The notes under the pieces are model-generated. The model searched no databases, was not told the DNA's origin, and saw only the letters and a list, made by a program, of their open reading frames with translations. From assembly GCF_040689105.1 (NCBI RefSeq), contig NZ_JBFBVU010000003.1:205228-269227 (forward strand): a DNA stretch of 64,000 nucleotides, in the 5' to 3' direction. The position numbers and the translations under genes were made by a program. This DNA comes from Meridianimarinicoccus marinus (GTDB lineage Bacteria > Pseudomonadota > Alphaproteobacteria > Rhodobacterales > Rhodobacteraceae). Shown here piece by piece: positions 8,248-16,840 of this stretch (within the stretch, counting starts at the first letter, position 1; every line of letters begins with the position of its first letter).

Positions 8248-9009
8248 ATGTTAGACAAGACTTGGCATGACCTGATCGAGGGCACCGAATACCCCGATCT
8301 TCGCGCGGACACCCCCGCATTCTGGAACGCTTTCGCGACCCTGATCGAGGCGCGGCGGCAGGACCGCGCCTGTGTGGTCGCGCAGCTTGGGCTGTCGCTG
8401 GATGGGCGGATCGCCACACAGACGGGCGATTCGAAATACATCAACGGGCGCGATGCGCTGGCGCATCTGCATCGTCTGCGGGCGCTGGTGGATGCGGTAA
8501 TCGTGGGCTCGGGCACGGCACTTGCAGATGATCCGCAACTGACGGTGCGCCTGTGCCACGGACGCCACCCCGCGCGGGTGGTGATCGACCCCAACGGGCG
8601 GGTGTCGCCCCGCGCGCGGGTCTGGGCCGACGACGGCACCCGGTCGCTGGTCTTTGGCGGCGCCCAAGACCTGCCCGCGCATGTAGAGCGGATCGCGGTG
8701 CCCGGTGGGGATATTCCACCCCAGCATCTGGTGGCGGAACTGGCGCAGCGCGGGTTGATCCGGTTGCTGGTCGAGGGCGGCGCCGACACGCTGGGCCGCT
8801 TTCTGGCCGATGGTCAGATCACCAGCCTGCATCTGCTTTACGGGCAGTTGATCCTCGGCTCGGGCCAGCCCGGCGTGGTCTTGCCGCCGATCGCCAAACT
8901 GTCCGAAGCCCTGCGGCCAGACTGCAAGACCCATGTCTTTCCCGATGGCGACATTCTTGTCGCCTGTGATCTGGCACCGCCGGATCAGGACGCGGGCGGC
9001 ACCGCGTAA
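8248..9009 (+). CDS. RibD C-terminal (reductase) domain protein
   Basis: A 253-residue stand-alone reductase of the RibD-C/dihydrofolate-reductase fold. Motifs: QLGLSLDGRIATQTGDSKYI, HRLRALVDAVIVGSGTALAD, DPQLTVR, and the late LLVEGGADTLGRFL, all matching the NADPH-dependent reductase half of RibD. The deaminase domain of bifunctional RibD is absent; instead about 45 residues of unrelated N-terminus precede the domain. The gene converges with and overlaps the methyltransferase gene by 25 bp. Its neighbours (a pterin-synthase-fold protein, a methyltransferase and a dehydrogenase) suggest reduction of a pterin- or pyrimidine-like metabolite outside ordinary riboflavin synthesis. Substrate unknown. 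Confidence 0.82.
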   Translation: MLDKTWHDLIEGTEYPDLRADTPAFWNAFATLIEARRQDRACVVAQLGLSLDGRIATQTGDSKYINGRDALAHLHRLRALVDAVIVGSGTALADDPQLTVRLCHGRHPARVVIDPNGRVSPRARVWADDGTRSLVFGGAQDLPAHVERIAVPGGDIPPQHLVAELAQRGLIRLLVEGGADTLGRFLADGQITSLHLLYGQLILGSGQPGVVLPPIAKLSEALRPDCKTHVFPDGDILVACDLAPPDQDAGGTA

Positions 9010-9773
9010 AGGTCCAGATGGCCCACCTGCAGTTCTGACAGCCGGGCGTTGCGATCTTCCGCCCAGGCCTCGGCCTGCGCGGCAGTGATATCGCCGATCT
9101 CGGCGGCGGCCCCGGCAATGCCCGTCACCAGCGTCTCGATCAGCCTGCCATGATGCGCAGGGGTCAGCCGCCAGGGGGTCAGCGCGGTCCGGCAGCGATA
9201 GCCGCGCCCTTGCAACGCCGCTACCAGATAGGGCGTCGCCTTCGGTCCCAGCGCTGCACCACCCAGCCCCTTGTCGGTCTGCTGGTGGCGGTTGAAGGCG
9301 GATGTGATCGCCGCATCCAGCGGATGCGCCGGGGCAAACCGCATCACGCCATCGTAGGTCAGGCAGGCCAGCAGTGGCAGCCGGTCGCGCGCCAGTGCGG
9401 CGGCAAAGCGGTCCACCCAACCCGCCCCGGCCAGATCGAAGAACGCCGTGGCGGTGACGAGGGCGCAATCCTCGGGCCATGGGGCGGGCTCAAGGCTCAG
9501 GTCCACCTGCCGCAATGCAACCTCCGGCCCACAGGCTTGCCGGGCAGCGGCCAGCACCTCGGCATCATTGTCCACGAAGGTCCAGCGGCAGCTCTTCGGG
9601 AACACCGGGGAAAAGGCGCGCAAGGCCGCGCCGGCGCCCGCGCCGATATCGCAGATCTGCGCCGCCATATGACCGCGCAGCCCCGCCGCCGCCCGTTCGA
9701 TCAACCCGGCATCGCGCGCCGCCCGGTCGGCGGGTTCGCGCAATGCCAGCCAGACCGGATCGAAACCGCTCAC
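8985..9773 (-). CDS. Class I SAM-dependent methyltransferase
   Basis: A 262-residue protein with a recognisable SAM-binding motif ICDIGAGAGAALRAF near residue 45, the acidic loop FVDNDAEVLAAA, and a post-motif TATAFFDLAGAGWVDRF. The start is GTG, overlapping the stop of the pterin-synthase-like gene by 4 nt, so it is the third gene of a dehydrogenase-PTPS-methyltransferase operon on this strand. Its 3' end overlaps the convergent RibD-like gene by 25 bp. The methyl acceptor is unknown; by context it may act on the same pathway product. Confidence 0.8.
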   Translation of the reverse strand: MSGFDPVWLALREPADRAARDAGLIERAAAGLRGHMAAQICDIGAGAGAALRAFSPVFPKSCRWTFVDNDAEVLAAARQACGPEVALRQVDLSLEPAPWPEDCALVTATAFFDLAGAGWVDRFAAALARDRLPLLACLTYDGVMRFAPAHPLDAAITSAFNRHQQTDKGLGGAALGPKATPYLVAALQGRGYRCRTALTPWRLTPAHHGRLIETLVTGIAGAAAEIGDITAAQAEAWAEDRNARLSELQVGHLDLYAVPPAS

Positions 9774-10174
9774 AGGTCGAGATCCGCCTCGTACCAGGCG
9801 CGCGCGACATGGCTTTCGTTCAGCGTGACCCGCATCCGGGTGATGTCGCGGGCATCCTCGCCCAACCCGCCAGCGGCGATTTCACCTTTCAGGACGGAGA
9901 AGATGTGATGGGCCAGAACCTCGGTGGTGGAGCGGCGGCCGTTGAAGACATCCAGCTCGTCGAGGTTCTTGTAGTTCAGCGGCGCGAGGACGCGTTTCAG
10001 CGCCTCGGCGGCCAGACCGATATCGACCACGATGTCATTCTCGGTCAGTTCCGCCCGGAAGAAGGTCACGTCGACGACGAAGGTGGCACCATGCACGCCC
10101 TGCGCCGGGCCAAAGGCCTCTCCGGGCAGGGAATGGGCGATCATGATGTGGTCTCGGACTTCCAGCGCGAACAT
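9770..10174 (-). CDS. Divergent 6-pyruvoyl/6-carboxytetrahydropterin synthase family protein
   Basis: A 134-residue protein of the PTPS/QueD fold. By eye it aligns end to end with QueD: IMIAHSLPGEAF, QGVHGATFVVDV, DIVVDIGLAAEALK, LNYKNLDEL, RRSTTEVLAHHI and RVTLNESHVARAWY. However, the QueD CxxxHGH motif is AxxxHGA here (Ala24, His28, Ala30), so the catalytic cysteine and one zinc-ligand histidine are missing, and the catalytic Asp-His of LDHxxLN is Asn-Tyr. His14, His28 and the late glutamate remain. It is thus unlikely to be a classical QueD. It starts 1 nt after the dehydrogenase stop and overlaps the methyltransferase by 4 nt. Function unknown. Confidence 0.82.
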   Translation of the reverse strand: MFALEVRDHIMIAHSLPGEAFGPAQGVHGATFVVDVTFFRAELTENDIVVDIGLAAEALKRVLAPLNYKNLDELDVFNGRRSTTEVLAHHIFSVLKGEIAAGGLGEDARDITRMRVTLNESHVARAWYEADLDL

Positions 10175-10175
10175 G

Positions 10176-11177
10176 TCAGGCTCCAGTTTCGGGGTAGATC
10201 AGGACGGGGCACAGGGCGTCAGCGCCCGGTGCCAGCAGGGGCGGCAGCCGCTCGGGCGCCTTCGCAAACGGCAGGGTCTGGCGCACCAGAAGGTCCAGCG
10301 CGGGACGGTCGCGCAGCAGCGCCATGGCGGTTTGCAGACGGCGGGTGAAGGACCAGCGCGGGGCGCGGCCGGGCGGCAGATGGCCGACCTGGCTGGATTT
10401 CAGGGTCAGGCGCCGGGGATGAAAGCCGCCGCCCAGGTTCAGGTTTGTGGCGCGGCAGCCGTACCAGCTGCCCTCGACCACCGTGGCTTCCTGACCGGCG
10501 GCGTCAAGCGCGCATTGCAGCCCGGCCCCGCTGGCCGACAGGTTGATGGCAATATCGACGTCCCTTGGAACACCCTCGGGCAACACAAAGGACAGACCCA
10601 GCGCCTCGGCCACCGCGCGGCGGGCGGGGTTGATGTCGCACAGCACAACCCTTGTGCCTGGAATGTCGCGGATCAGGCCCGCCACCAGCAGGCCGACCAC
10701 CCCGGCGCCCACCACCAGCACCCGATCGCCGGGCGCGGCGCCGCTGTCCCAGCACAGGTTCAGCGCGGTTTCCATATTGGCCGTCAGCACCGCGCGCAGG
10801 GGCGGCAGCCCCTCGGGCAGCGGCACGGCCATGGTTGCCGGTACTACCGCGTGATCCTGATGCGGATGCAGGGTGAACACTGTCTGGCCCAGACGGTCGA
10901 AGGGGCCGTCCACGACCTCGCCCACCAGCGCGTAGCCGTATTTCACCGGGAAGGGAAATTCCCCGTCCTGACCGGGGCAGCGCATGGTGGCGTGCAGGCT
11001 GTCGGGCACATCACCGGCCAGCACCAGCGCCTCGGTCCCCCGGCTGACCCCCGAGCACAGGGCGCGCAGCCGCAACTGCCCGTCGGCGAGCACCGGCAGA
11101 TCCTCGGTGCGCAGGGCCATCTGGCCGGGCGCGGTCGTCCAAAGGCTGCGGGCTGTGTCCAAGGCGATCTCCGTCAC
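10176..11177 (-). CDS. Medium-chain dehydrogenase/reductase (zinc-type alcohol dehydrogenase-like)
   Basis: A 333-residue MDR-superfamily oxidoreductase with an N-terminal GroES-like part (CSGVSRGTEALVLAG, FPVKYGYALVGEV) and a Rossmann core VLVVGAGVVGLLVAGL near residue 155 followed by CDINPARRAVAEALG. The pattern resembles MDR proteins with few or no catalytic zinc ligands. The start codon is GTG at 11177. It is the first gene of a tightly packed operon with the PTPS-like and methyltransferase genes, and the RibD-like gene lies convergent just beyond. It probably oxidises or reduces a side chain in the same pathway. Substrate unknown. Confidence 0.8.
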   Translation of the reverse strand: MTEIALDTARSLWTTAPGQMALRTEDLPVLADGQLRLRALCSGVSRGTEALVLAGDVPDSLHATMRCPGQDGEFPFPVKYGYALVGEVVDGPFDRLGQTVFTLHPHQDHAVVPATMAVPLPEGLPPLRAVLTANMETALNLCWDSGAAPGDRVLVVGAGVVGLLVAGLIRDIPGTRVVLCDINPARRAVAEALGLSFVLPEGVPRDVDIAINLSASGAGLQCALDAAGQEATVVEGSWYGCRATNLNLGGGFHPRRLTLKSSQVGHLPPGRAPRWSFTRRLQTAMALLRDRPALDLLVRQTLPFAKAPERLPPLLAPGADALCPVLIYPETGA

Positions 11178-11283
11178 GGGGTCCCGCCTGCCTACGCCAG
11201 TGCTTGGGGCAGGGGAACACGGGACACGGGCGGATGCGGGCGGTTTTCGCCGCCCGCCGGGTCACATCTGCGCGAGGCGCAGC

Positions 11284-12759
11284 TCAGAGGCTGAGGCAGA
11301 CGTATTTCATCTCCAGATAGTCCTCGCAGCCGTATTTCGAGCCTTCGCGCCCCTGCCCCGACTGCTTGACGCCGCCGAAAGGCGCCACCTCGGTCGAGAT
11401 GATGCCGGTGTTCACCCCGACGATCCCATATTCCAGCGCCTCGACCACCTTGTAGACCCGGCCCAGATCGCGGGCGTAGAAATAGGCGGCCAAGCCGAAG
11501 ATCGTGTCATTGGCCTTTTCGATCACGTCATCCACCGTGTCGAAGCGGAACAGCGGTGCGACGGGGCCGAAGGTTTCCTCGCTGGCGACCTTCATCTGAT
11601 CGGTGACGCCGGTCAGAACCGTCGGCTGAAAGAAGGTGCCGCCCAGTGCGTGCGGCTTGCCGCCGGTGACCACCTTGGCGCCCTTGCCCACCGCGTCGGC
11701 GATATGGTCTTCGACCTTCTCGACCGCGCCCTTGTCGATCAGCGGGCCGGTGGTCACGCCGTCCTCGAATCCGTCGCCGATTTTCATCTTCTGGACCGCG
11801 GCCACCAGTTTCTCGGCAAAGGCGTCATAGACCCCCGATTGCACGTAGATCCGGTTGGCGCAGACGCAGGTCTGGCCGTTGTTGCGGTATTTCGAGATCA
11901 TCGCCCCTTCCACCGCCGCATCCAGATCGGCGTCGTCGAAGACGATGAAGGGCGCATTGCCGCCCAGTTCCATCGAGGTTTTCTGGATCTGTTCCGCCGA
12001 CTGGCCCATCAGGATCCGGCCCACCTCGGTCGAGCCGGTGAAGGTCAGCTTGCGCACCTTGGGATTGCTGCAAAATTCCTTGCCGATGGCCGAGGAGCTT
12101 TTCGAGGTCACAACGCTGAAAATGCCCGCCGGCACGCCCGCCTCTTCGGCCAGCTTGGCCATGGCCAGCGCCGACAGCGGGGTTTCGCCTGCGGGCTTCG
12201 ACACCATGGCACAGCCCACCGCCAGCGCCGGGGCCACCTTGCGGGCGATCATGGCGTTGGGAAAGTTCCACGGCGTGATCGAGGCCACCACGCCGACCGG
12301 CTGCTTCATCACCATGATGCGCTTGTCGCGCTGGTGGCCGGGGATCAGGTCGCCGTAGATGCGCTTGGCCTCTTCGCCGAACCATTCCATGAAGCTGGCA
12401 CCATAGAGAATCTCGCCCTTGGCCTCGGCCAGCGGCTTGCCCATCTCGGCGGTCAGGATCGCGCCCAGATCGTCGGCATTGGCCACCATCAGATCGTGCC
12501 ATTTGCGCAGTATGGCGGCGCGTTCCTTGCCGGTACGCGCGGCCCATTCCTTTTGTGCCGTGTAGGCCGCATCGATGGCGGCGCGGGTTTCGGTCACACC
12601 GAAATCGGGCAGCGAGGCCAGAACTTCCCCGGTCGAGGGGTTTTTCACATCGAAGCGATCGTCCTGCAGGCTTTCGGCGACCCATTCGCCAGCGATGAAA
12701 CCGGCTTCGATCAGAAGGGCGGGGTTGGACAGGCGGTCAGAGAGAGCGGATCGAGTCAT
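11284..12759 (-). CDS. gabD: NAD(P)-dependent succinate-semialdehyde dehydrogenase
   Basis: Oxidises succinate semialdehyde to succinate. The 491-residue aldehyde dehydrogenase has ITPWNFPNAMIARK, the catalytic glutamate in MELGGNAPFIVFDDAD and the nucleophile cysteine in NNGQTCVCANRIYV, as well as EVAPFGGVKQSGQGREGS near the C-terminus, typical of GabD. The start at 12759 is preferred over the longer frame because GAAGGAC lies about 7 nt upstream and the length fits the family. It is 98 bp downstream of an iron-type alcohol dehydrogenase gene on the same strand, a pairing that would suit 4-hydroxybutyrate breakdown. Confidence 0.93.
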   Translation of the reverse strand: MTRSALSDRLSNPALLIEAGFIAGEWVAESLQDDRFDVKNPSTGEVLASLPDFGVTETRAAIDAAYTAQKEWAARTGKERAAILRKWHDLMVANADDLGAILTAEMGKPLAEAKGEILYGASFMEWFGEEAKRIYGDLIPGHQRDKRIMVMKQPVGVVASITPWNFPNAMIARKVAPALAVGCAMVSKPAGETPLSALAMAKLAEEAGVPAGIFSVVTSKSSSAIGKEFCSNPKVRKLTFTGSTEVGRILMGQSAEQIQKTSMELGGNAPFIVFDDADLDAAVEGAMISKYRNNGQTCVCANRIYVQSGVYDAFAEKLVAAVQKMKIGDGFEDGVTTGPLIDKGAVEKVEDHIADAVGKGAKVVTGGKPHALGGTFFQPTVLTGVTDQMKVASEETFGPVAPLFRFDTVDDVIEKANDTIFGLAAYFYARDLGRVYKVVEALEYGIVGVNTGIISTEVAPFGGVKQSGQGREGSKYGCEDYLEMKYVCLSL

Positions 12760-12857
12760 CGTGGTGTCCTTCAGGTCTGTGGGCCAGGCAATCTGCCGTC
12801 TTGGCCCGAACGTCAGTGCATGTCTGAGCGAAACTGCCGGGGTCGGCAATCCCGTGT

Positions 12858-14027
12858 TTACAGGGCGGCGCGATAAATTGCCCGCGCATCCTCCAACGTC
12901 AGCGGGCGCGGATTGTTCACCAGCAGGCGGGTCTGGTTCATGGCGTCACTGGCCAGCCGGTCGATATCATCCGCGCCGATACCGACGCTGCGCAGGCCCG
13001 GTTGCAGGCCCAGGTCGGCGTTCAGATCCGCCAGACGCGCGATCAGATCGGCGGCAATGGCCTGGCTGTCGCGGGCCATGTCGATATCGGGAAACAGGTG
13101 CGGCGCCAATTCGGCATAGGCGGGACCGCAGGCGGGCGCATTGAAACGCATCACATGCGGCAGCACCAGCGCATTGGACAGCCCGTGCGGCACATGGAAC
13201 AGGCTGCCCACCGGATAGGCCAGCGCGTGCACCGCCGCCACGGGCGCATTGGCAAAGGCCTGCCCGGCCAGCAGGGACCCCAGCGCCATGTTTTCCCGCG
13301 CGTCGATGTCCCCGCCCTGCGCCACAGCCGTGCGGATGTTCGCCCCCAGCAGCGTCAGCGCCTGCACCGCCAACTGGCGCGAGATCGGGTTGTTGTTGGG
13401 GCTGGCCGAGGTGTAGGCCTCGATCGCGTGCACCATGGCATCAACCCCGGTGGCGGCGGTGATTGCCGGCGGCAGGCCAAGGGTCAGCGTGGCATCCAGC
13501 AGCGCCAGATCGGGCAGCAGCAGTGGCGAGACCACGCCCTTTTTTTCCTGCGTGCCGGTGGTCAGGATCGAGATCGGCGTGACCTCAGAACCGGTGCCGG
13601 CGGTGGTCGGCACCAGCACCAGCGGCAAACGCTGGCCGCGCGCCATGCCGACGCCGTAAATGTCGTCAAGCGGCTGATCCGACCGGGCCAACAGCGCCAC
13701 GACCTTGGCCACATCCATCGACGAGCCGCCGCCAAAGCCGATCACCCCCTGCGCGCCGCAGTCGCGGGCCAGATCCGCCGCCGCCTGCACCGTCTGCGCC
13801 TTGGGATCTGGCTCGACACTGTCGAACAGGGTGACGGCAATGCCACACGCGGCAAGATCGGCCAGCGCCGGACCGGCAAGATCCAGCCGCATGATGCCGG
13901 GATCGGTAACGACCAGAAGGCGGCGCACCCCGGCGGTGGCCGGGGTGTCGGCCAGAAGGCGGCCCAGTTGTGCCGCCCCGCCCCGCTGCTGGCGGATGGT
14001 GCCTGTGGTACAGAATGTAAAATCCAC
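12858..14027 (-). CDS. Iron-containing alcohol dehydrogenase
   Basis: A 389-residue group III (iron-dependent) alcohol dehydrogenase. It shows GGGSSMDVAKVVALL for the cofactor, LPLVLVPTTAGTGSEVTP, the metal-ligand region ATGVDAMVHAIEAYTS and HALAYPVGSLFHVPHGLSNA with two histidines. The GTG start has a GAGGGGAG site upstream. It precedes gabD by 98 bp, so it may convert 4-hydroxybutyrate to succinate semialdehyde (or another diol/alcohol to an aldehyde). The substrate is inferred from the neighbour only. Confidence 0.85.
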   Translation of the reverse strand: MDFTFCTTGTIRQQRGGAAQLGRLLADTPATAGVRRLLVVTDPGIMRLDLAGPALADLAACGIAVTLFDSVEPDPKAQTVQAAADLARDCGAQGVIGFGGGSSMDVAKVVALLARSDQPLDDIYGVGMARGQRLPLVLVPTTAGTGSEVTPISILTTGTQEKKGVVSPLLLPDLALLDATLTLGLPPAITAATGVDAMVHAIEAYTSASPNNNPISRQLAVQALTLLGANIRTAVAQGGDIDARENMALGSLLAGQAFANAPVAAVHALAYPVGSLFHVPHGLSNALVLPHVMRFNAPACGPAYAELAPHLFPDIDMARDSQAIAADLIARLADLNADLGLQPGLRSVGIGADDIDRLASDAMNQTRLLVNNPRPLTLEDARAIYRAAL

Positions 14028-14228
14028 GCCGCGCTCCCCTCGTTGCGGGCCAAGGATGGGAGCAAATCCGGTGTCAGATCAAGGGCGGGCGCGCCGGACC
14101 GGCCCGCCTTCTGTCCGATGATTCCCGGAAGGTGACCGCACCCTGCGTCAGGGAGGCCTGTCGCACGTGGTTGACTTCGCGCCCCAATCCTTCACGCTGC
14201 GGGAAATTTCCATGGTGCGGCTGGTCTC

Positions 14229-15485
14229 ATGTCCCGAATTGTTTCTCTTCTCTCTGCCCTGTTTCTCGTTGGCGTGCTGGCCTTCCTCGGGGGCATGTGG
14301 ACGACCCACAAGGACTGGGCCCCCTGGAAAATGCTCAACGACACCAAGCAGGCGGTGAAATCCTGGCGCGCAACCGGATACGTGGTGCCTGATGGCACCT
14401 ATCTGCGCCGCCCGCCACGGATGCCCGATGACCGTTACGTGGTCCATCAGGCCGACAAGATCGCGCCGGGCTATCTGCTGATCAACCGCATCGCCAGCCC
14501 CGAGCCGGGCTATGTCACCGACCTGATCGACGAGAACGGCACGGTGCTGCATTCGTGGAAGATCGACCACTCCAAGGTGATCGACGACGGCAGCGAGATG
14601 GAATTCGTGCATGCGGTGCGGCCCCTGCCCGACGGCTCTGTCGTGGCGAATTTCGACGATGCCTTCGGGATGGCGCGATTCGATGCCTGCGGCGCGCCGA
14701 TCTGGCGGCGGACCGACGTCGTGTACCACCATTCGCTGACGGAAGACCCCGATCTGGGCGGCTTCTGGACCTGGACGTCGAAATACTGGGACGGCGGCCA
14801 TGACCAGCAGATGGTGCGGGTGGATGCCGACACCGGCGAGACGCTGGAATCCATCGACCTGGTGCAGGACGTGCTGCTGCCGGATCCCGACGCCCTGATG
14901 GCCTTCCGCATCCCCGAACATTTCCGCTGGAACATGGAGGCCAAGACCGACGAGATCCCCGACATCATCCACCCCAACGATGTGGAGGTTCTGCCCGCCG
15001 CCTGGGCCGATGCCTTTCCACAGTTCGAGGCCGGCGATCTGATCATGTCGCATCGCGCCATCGACCTTGTCGGCGTCGTTGATCGCCAGACCGGCAAGCT
15101 GAAATGGCACCAGGCCGGCCCTTGGGAGCATCAGCACGACGCGGATTTCCACCCTGACGGCACCATCACCGTCTATTCGAACAACACCCATCGCATGCGC
15201 TCGACCATCCTCGAGATGGACATGACCACCGGCAAGGTGCGCGACAAGTTCGCCGGTTCGGGGTTTGAGTTCGACAGCTACATCATGGGCCAGCAGGAAC
15301 GGCTGCCCAACGGCAACTGGCTGGTTTCGGCTCCGATGGAGGGCCGGGTGATCGAACTGACCGCCGAGGGCGAATTGGTGCGCGAGATTTCCAACGTGCT
15401 GAGCGGGGACTACAACTCGATCATCACCACGGGCGTGCATGTGGGGCCGGATTTCTTCGACACCCTGCCCAGCTGCTCCAACTAG
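14229..15485 (+). CDS. Arylsulfotransferase family protein, membrane-anchored
   Basis: A 418-residue protein with an N-terminal hydrophobic segment (about residues 5-23, RIVSLLSALFLVGVLAFLGG) that may anchor it in the inner membrane or act as a signal. The rest resembles bacterial arylsulfotransferase (ASST-like) beta-propellers, with repeated blades such as GYLLINRIASPEPGYVTDLI, FHPDGTITVYSNNTHR and GNWLVSAPMEGRVIEL, and histidines in HPNDVEVLP and WEHQHDADFHPDG. The family transfers sulfate from phenolic sulfates, but many ASST-like proteins have no proven activity. It stands alone between genes of other strands. Function only partly supported. Confidence 0.75.
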   Translation: MSRIVSLLSALFLVGVLAFLGGMWTTHKDWAPWKMLNDTKQAVKSWRATGYVVPDGTYLRRPPRMPDDRYVVHQADKIAPGYLLINRIASPEPGYVTDLIDENGTVLHSWKIDHSKVIDDGSEMEFVHAVRPLPDGSVVANFDDAFGMARFDACGAPIWRRTDVVYHHSLTEDPDLGGFWTWTSKYWDGGHDQQMVRVDADTGETLESIDLVQDVLLPDPDALMAFRIPEHFRWNMEAKTDEIPDIIHPNDVEVLPAAWADAFPQFEAGDLIMSHRAIDLVGVVDRQTGKLKWHQAGPWEHQHDADFHPDGTITVYSNNTHRMRSTILEMDMTTGKVRDKFAGSGFEFDSYIMGQQERLPNGNWLVSAPMEGRVIELTAEGELVREISNVLSGDYNSIITTGVHVGPDFFDTLPSCSN

Positions 15486-15493
15486 GCGCGGGG

Positions 15494-16129
15494 TCAGTCC
15501 AGCGTAACGGGGCCTGTCGGGCTTTCGATCTCGAAGGACAGGGCGCGCGGGCCGGAATGAAGCTGCACCAGCGGCAACAGGCCAAGCGCCTCCAGCGTCT
15601 GGCCGAACCCCTCGGGCGCGGGGTGGCGCAGGTGGATGGCGGTTAGATTCAATCCCTGATCCGGCAGGCGGCTTGCAGGGCTTCGCCCACCGGGCCATTC
15701 GATGAAGGCCGGCAGCAGCCCGCCTTCGGGCAGGTGCCCATCGCGCGGCACGGTCAGCCGCCACGTCAGATCGCCACGGGACAGGCTCAGCACCTCGCCC
15801 AGATCGACCGGGCTGCGGGCCACCACGGCCTCCAGATCATCAACCGCCACTACCCAGCACAACGCGCGGGGGCGCGCGGCCAGACGGGCCTGCGTGCCCG
15901 GATCATCCAGCGAGAACCAGCGCGGCCGCCCCGGATCGGGGGCTTCGGGATCGACCGCGATCAGTTCGAAATAAGCCGCCTCCCCCAGCCGGGTCAGCCG
16001 GTTGTGTGTACTCATCGCCGGATGCTGGCCGCCGTCGGGCAGGGTCACGCCCAGCCTGTCGCGCAGGGCGTCGGCGCCCCGATCCAGCCGGGCGCAGCCC
16101 AGCACGATATGATCCAGTTGCGGGGTCAT
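15494..16129 (-). CDS. VOC-superfamily (glyoxalase-like) protein
   Basis: A 211-residue protein whose N-terminus QLDHIVLGCARLDRGADAL is the usual start of a glyoxalase-like VOC domain (a first histidine metal ligand), followed by MSTHNRLTRLGEAAYFELIA with a possible second ligand and glutamate. A second half from about residue 130 may be another copy of the fold (GLNLTAIHLRHPAPEG). It ends 8 nt after the convergent arylsulfotransferase gene. Substrate unknown. Confidence 0.75.
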   Translation of the reverse strand: MTPQLDHIVLGCARLDRGADALRDRLGVTLPDGGQHPAMSTHNRLTRLGEAAYFELIAVDPEAPDPGRPRWFSLDDPGTQARLAARPRALCWVVAVDDLEAVVARSPVDLGEVLSLSRGDLTWRLTVPRDGHLPEGGLLPAFIEWPGGRSPASRLPDQGLNLTAIHLRHPAPEGFGQTLEALGLLPLVQLHSGPRALSFEIESPTGPVTLD

Positions 16130-16151
16130 GGCGGCGGCATCCGTGGCGCGG

Positions 16152-16565
16152 TCAGCCCGGCTCTACCTTGCGCGACGCCGGAAACTCCACCGGTCCGCCG
16201 TGCTTTTCCCAGGTGGAAAATCCCTCACGCAGATGCGCCGCGTCAAATCCCATGTCCTGCAGGGTGGCCACGGTCAGCGCCGACCGCCACCCCGAGGCAC
16301 AATGGAAGACAAAGCTTTTATCCTGCTGGCCGAAGATCGTCTTGAAATACGGGCTGTCGGGATCGACCCAGAATTCCACCATGCCGCGCGGCGCATGGAA
16401 ACTGCCGGGGATATAACCCGACCTCTGTCGTTCGCGCACATCGCGGATATCCACGACAATCAGGTCCGGATCCCCAAGACGCGCAATCAGGTCCGGCGTC
16501 TCGATCTCGGTAATCCGGGCGCGTGCGGCGGCGACCATCTCGGCAACCGGAGTCTGAAGTCTCAT
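16152..16565 (-). CDS. Rhodanese-like domain protein
   Basis: A 137-residue single-domain rhodanese. DPDLIVVDIRDVRERQRSG, IPGSFHAPRGMVEFWVDP and the active-site loop VFHCASGWRSAL (cysteine with CASGWR) are plain, with GFSTWEKHGGPV at the end. The start at 16565 is chosen for the normal family length; the open frame extends upstream without coding character. It is 22 nt downstream of the VOC gene on the same strand and may share its mRNA. Likely sulfurtransfer or sulfur sensing; partner unknown. Confidence 0.85.
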   Translation of the reverse strand: MRLQTPVAEMVAAARARITEIETPDLIARLGDPDLIVVDIRDVRERQRSGYIPGSFHAPRGMVEFWVDPDSPYFKTIFGQQDKSFVFHCASGWRSALTVATLQDMGFDAAHLREGFSTWEKHGGPVEFPASRKVEPG

Positions 16566-16840
16566 GGGTCTGGTCCTGAGCTGGCAACAAACAGGTATCT
16601 CCAGCGTGCCTTGCCGGGCAGAGTCGCGCAACCGGGCTTGGGCCGATCCGGGGGGTGTTGACGCAGATTCGCGCGCCTTGTTCGTGTTATGGGCGAGTTG
16701 ACGACGGCAAGGGCCCGGTTCGGACCCCGCGACCGTCACGTCGGATTGCGGTTTCATTCCGCGAGGGCTTGGGTATCCTTGCTCGCGAATCCGTGCCGGC
16801 CCCCTGTGCTGGCGCCCGCTTTTGCCAGAAAGAGTGCCCG

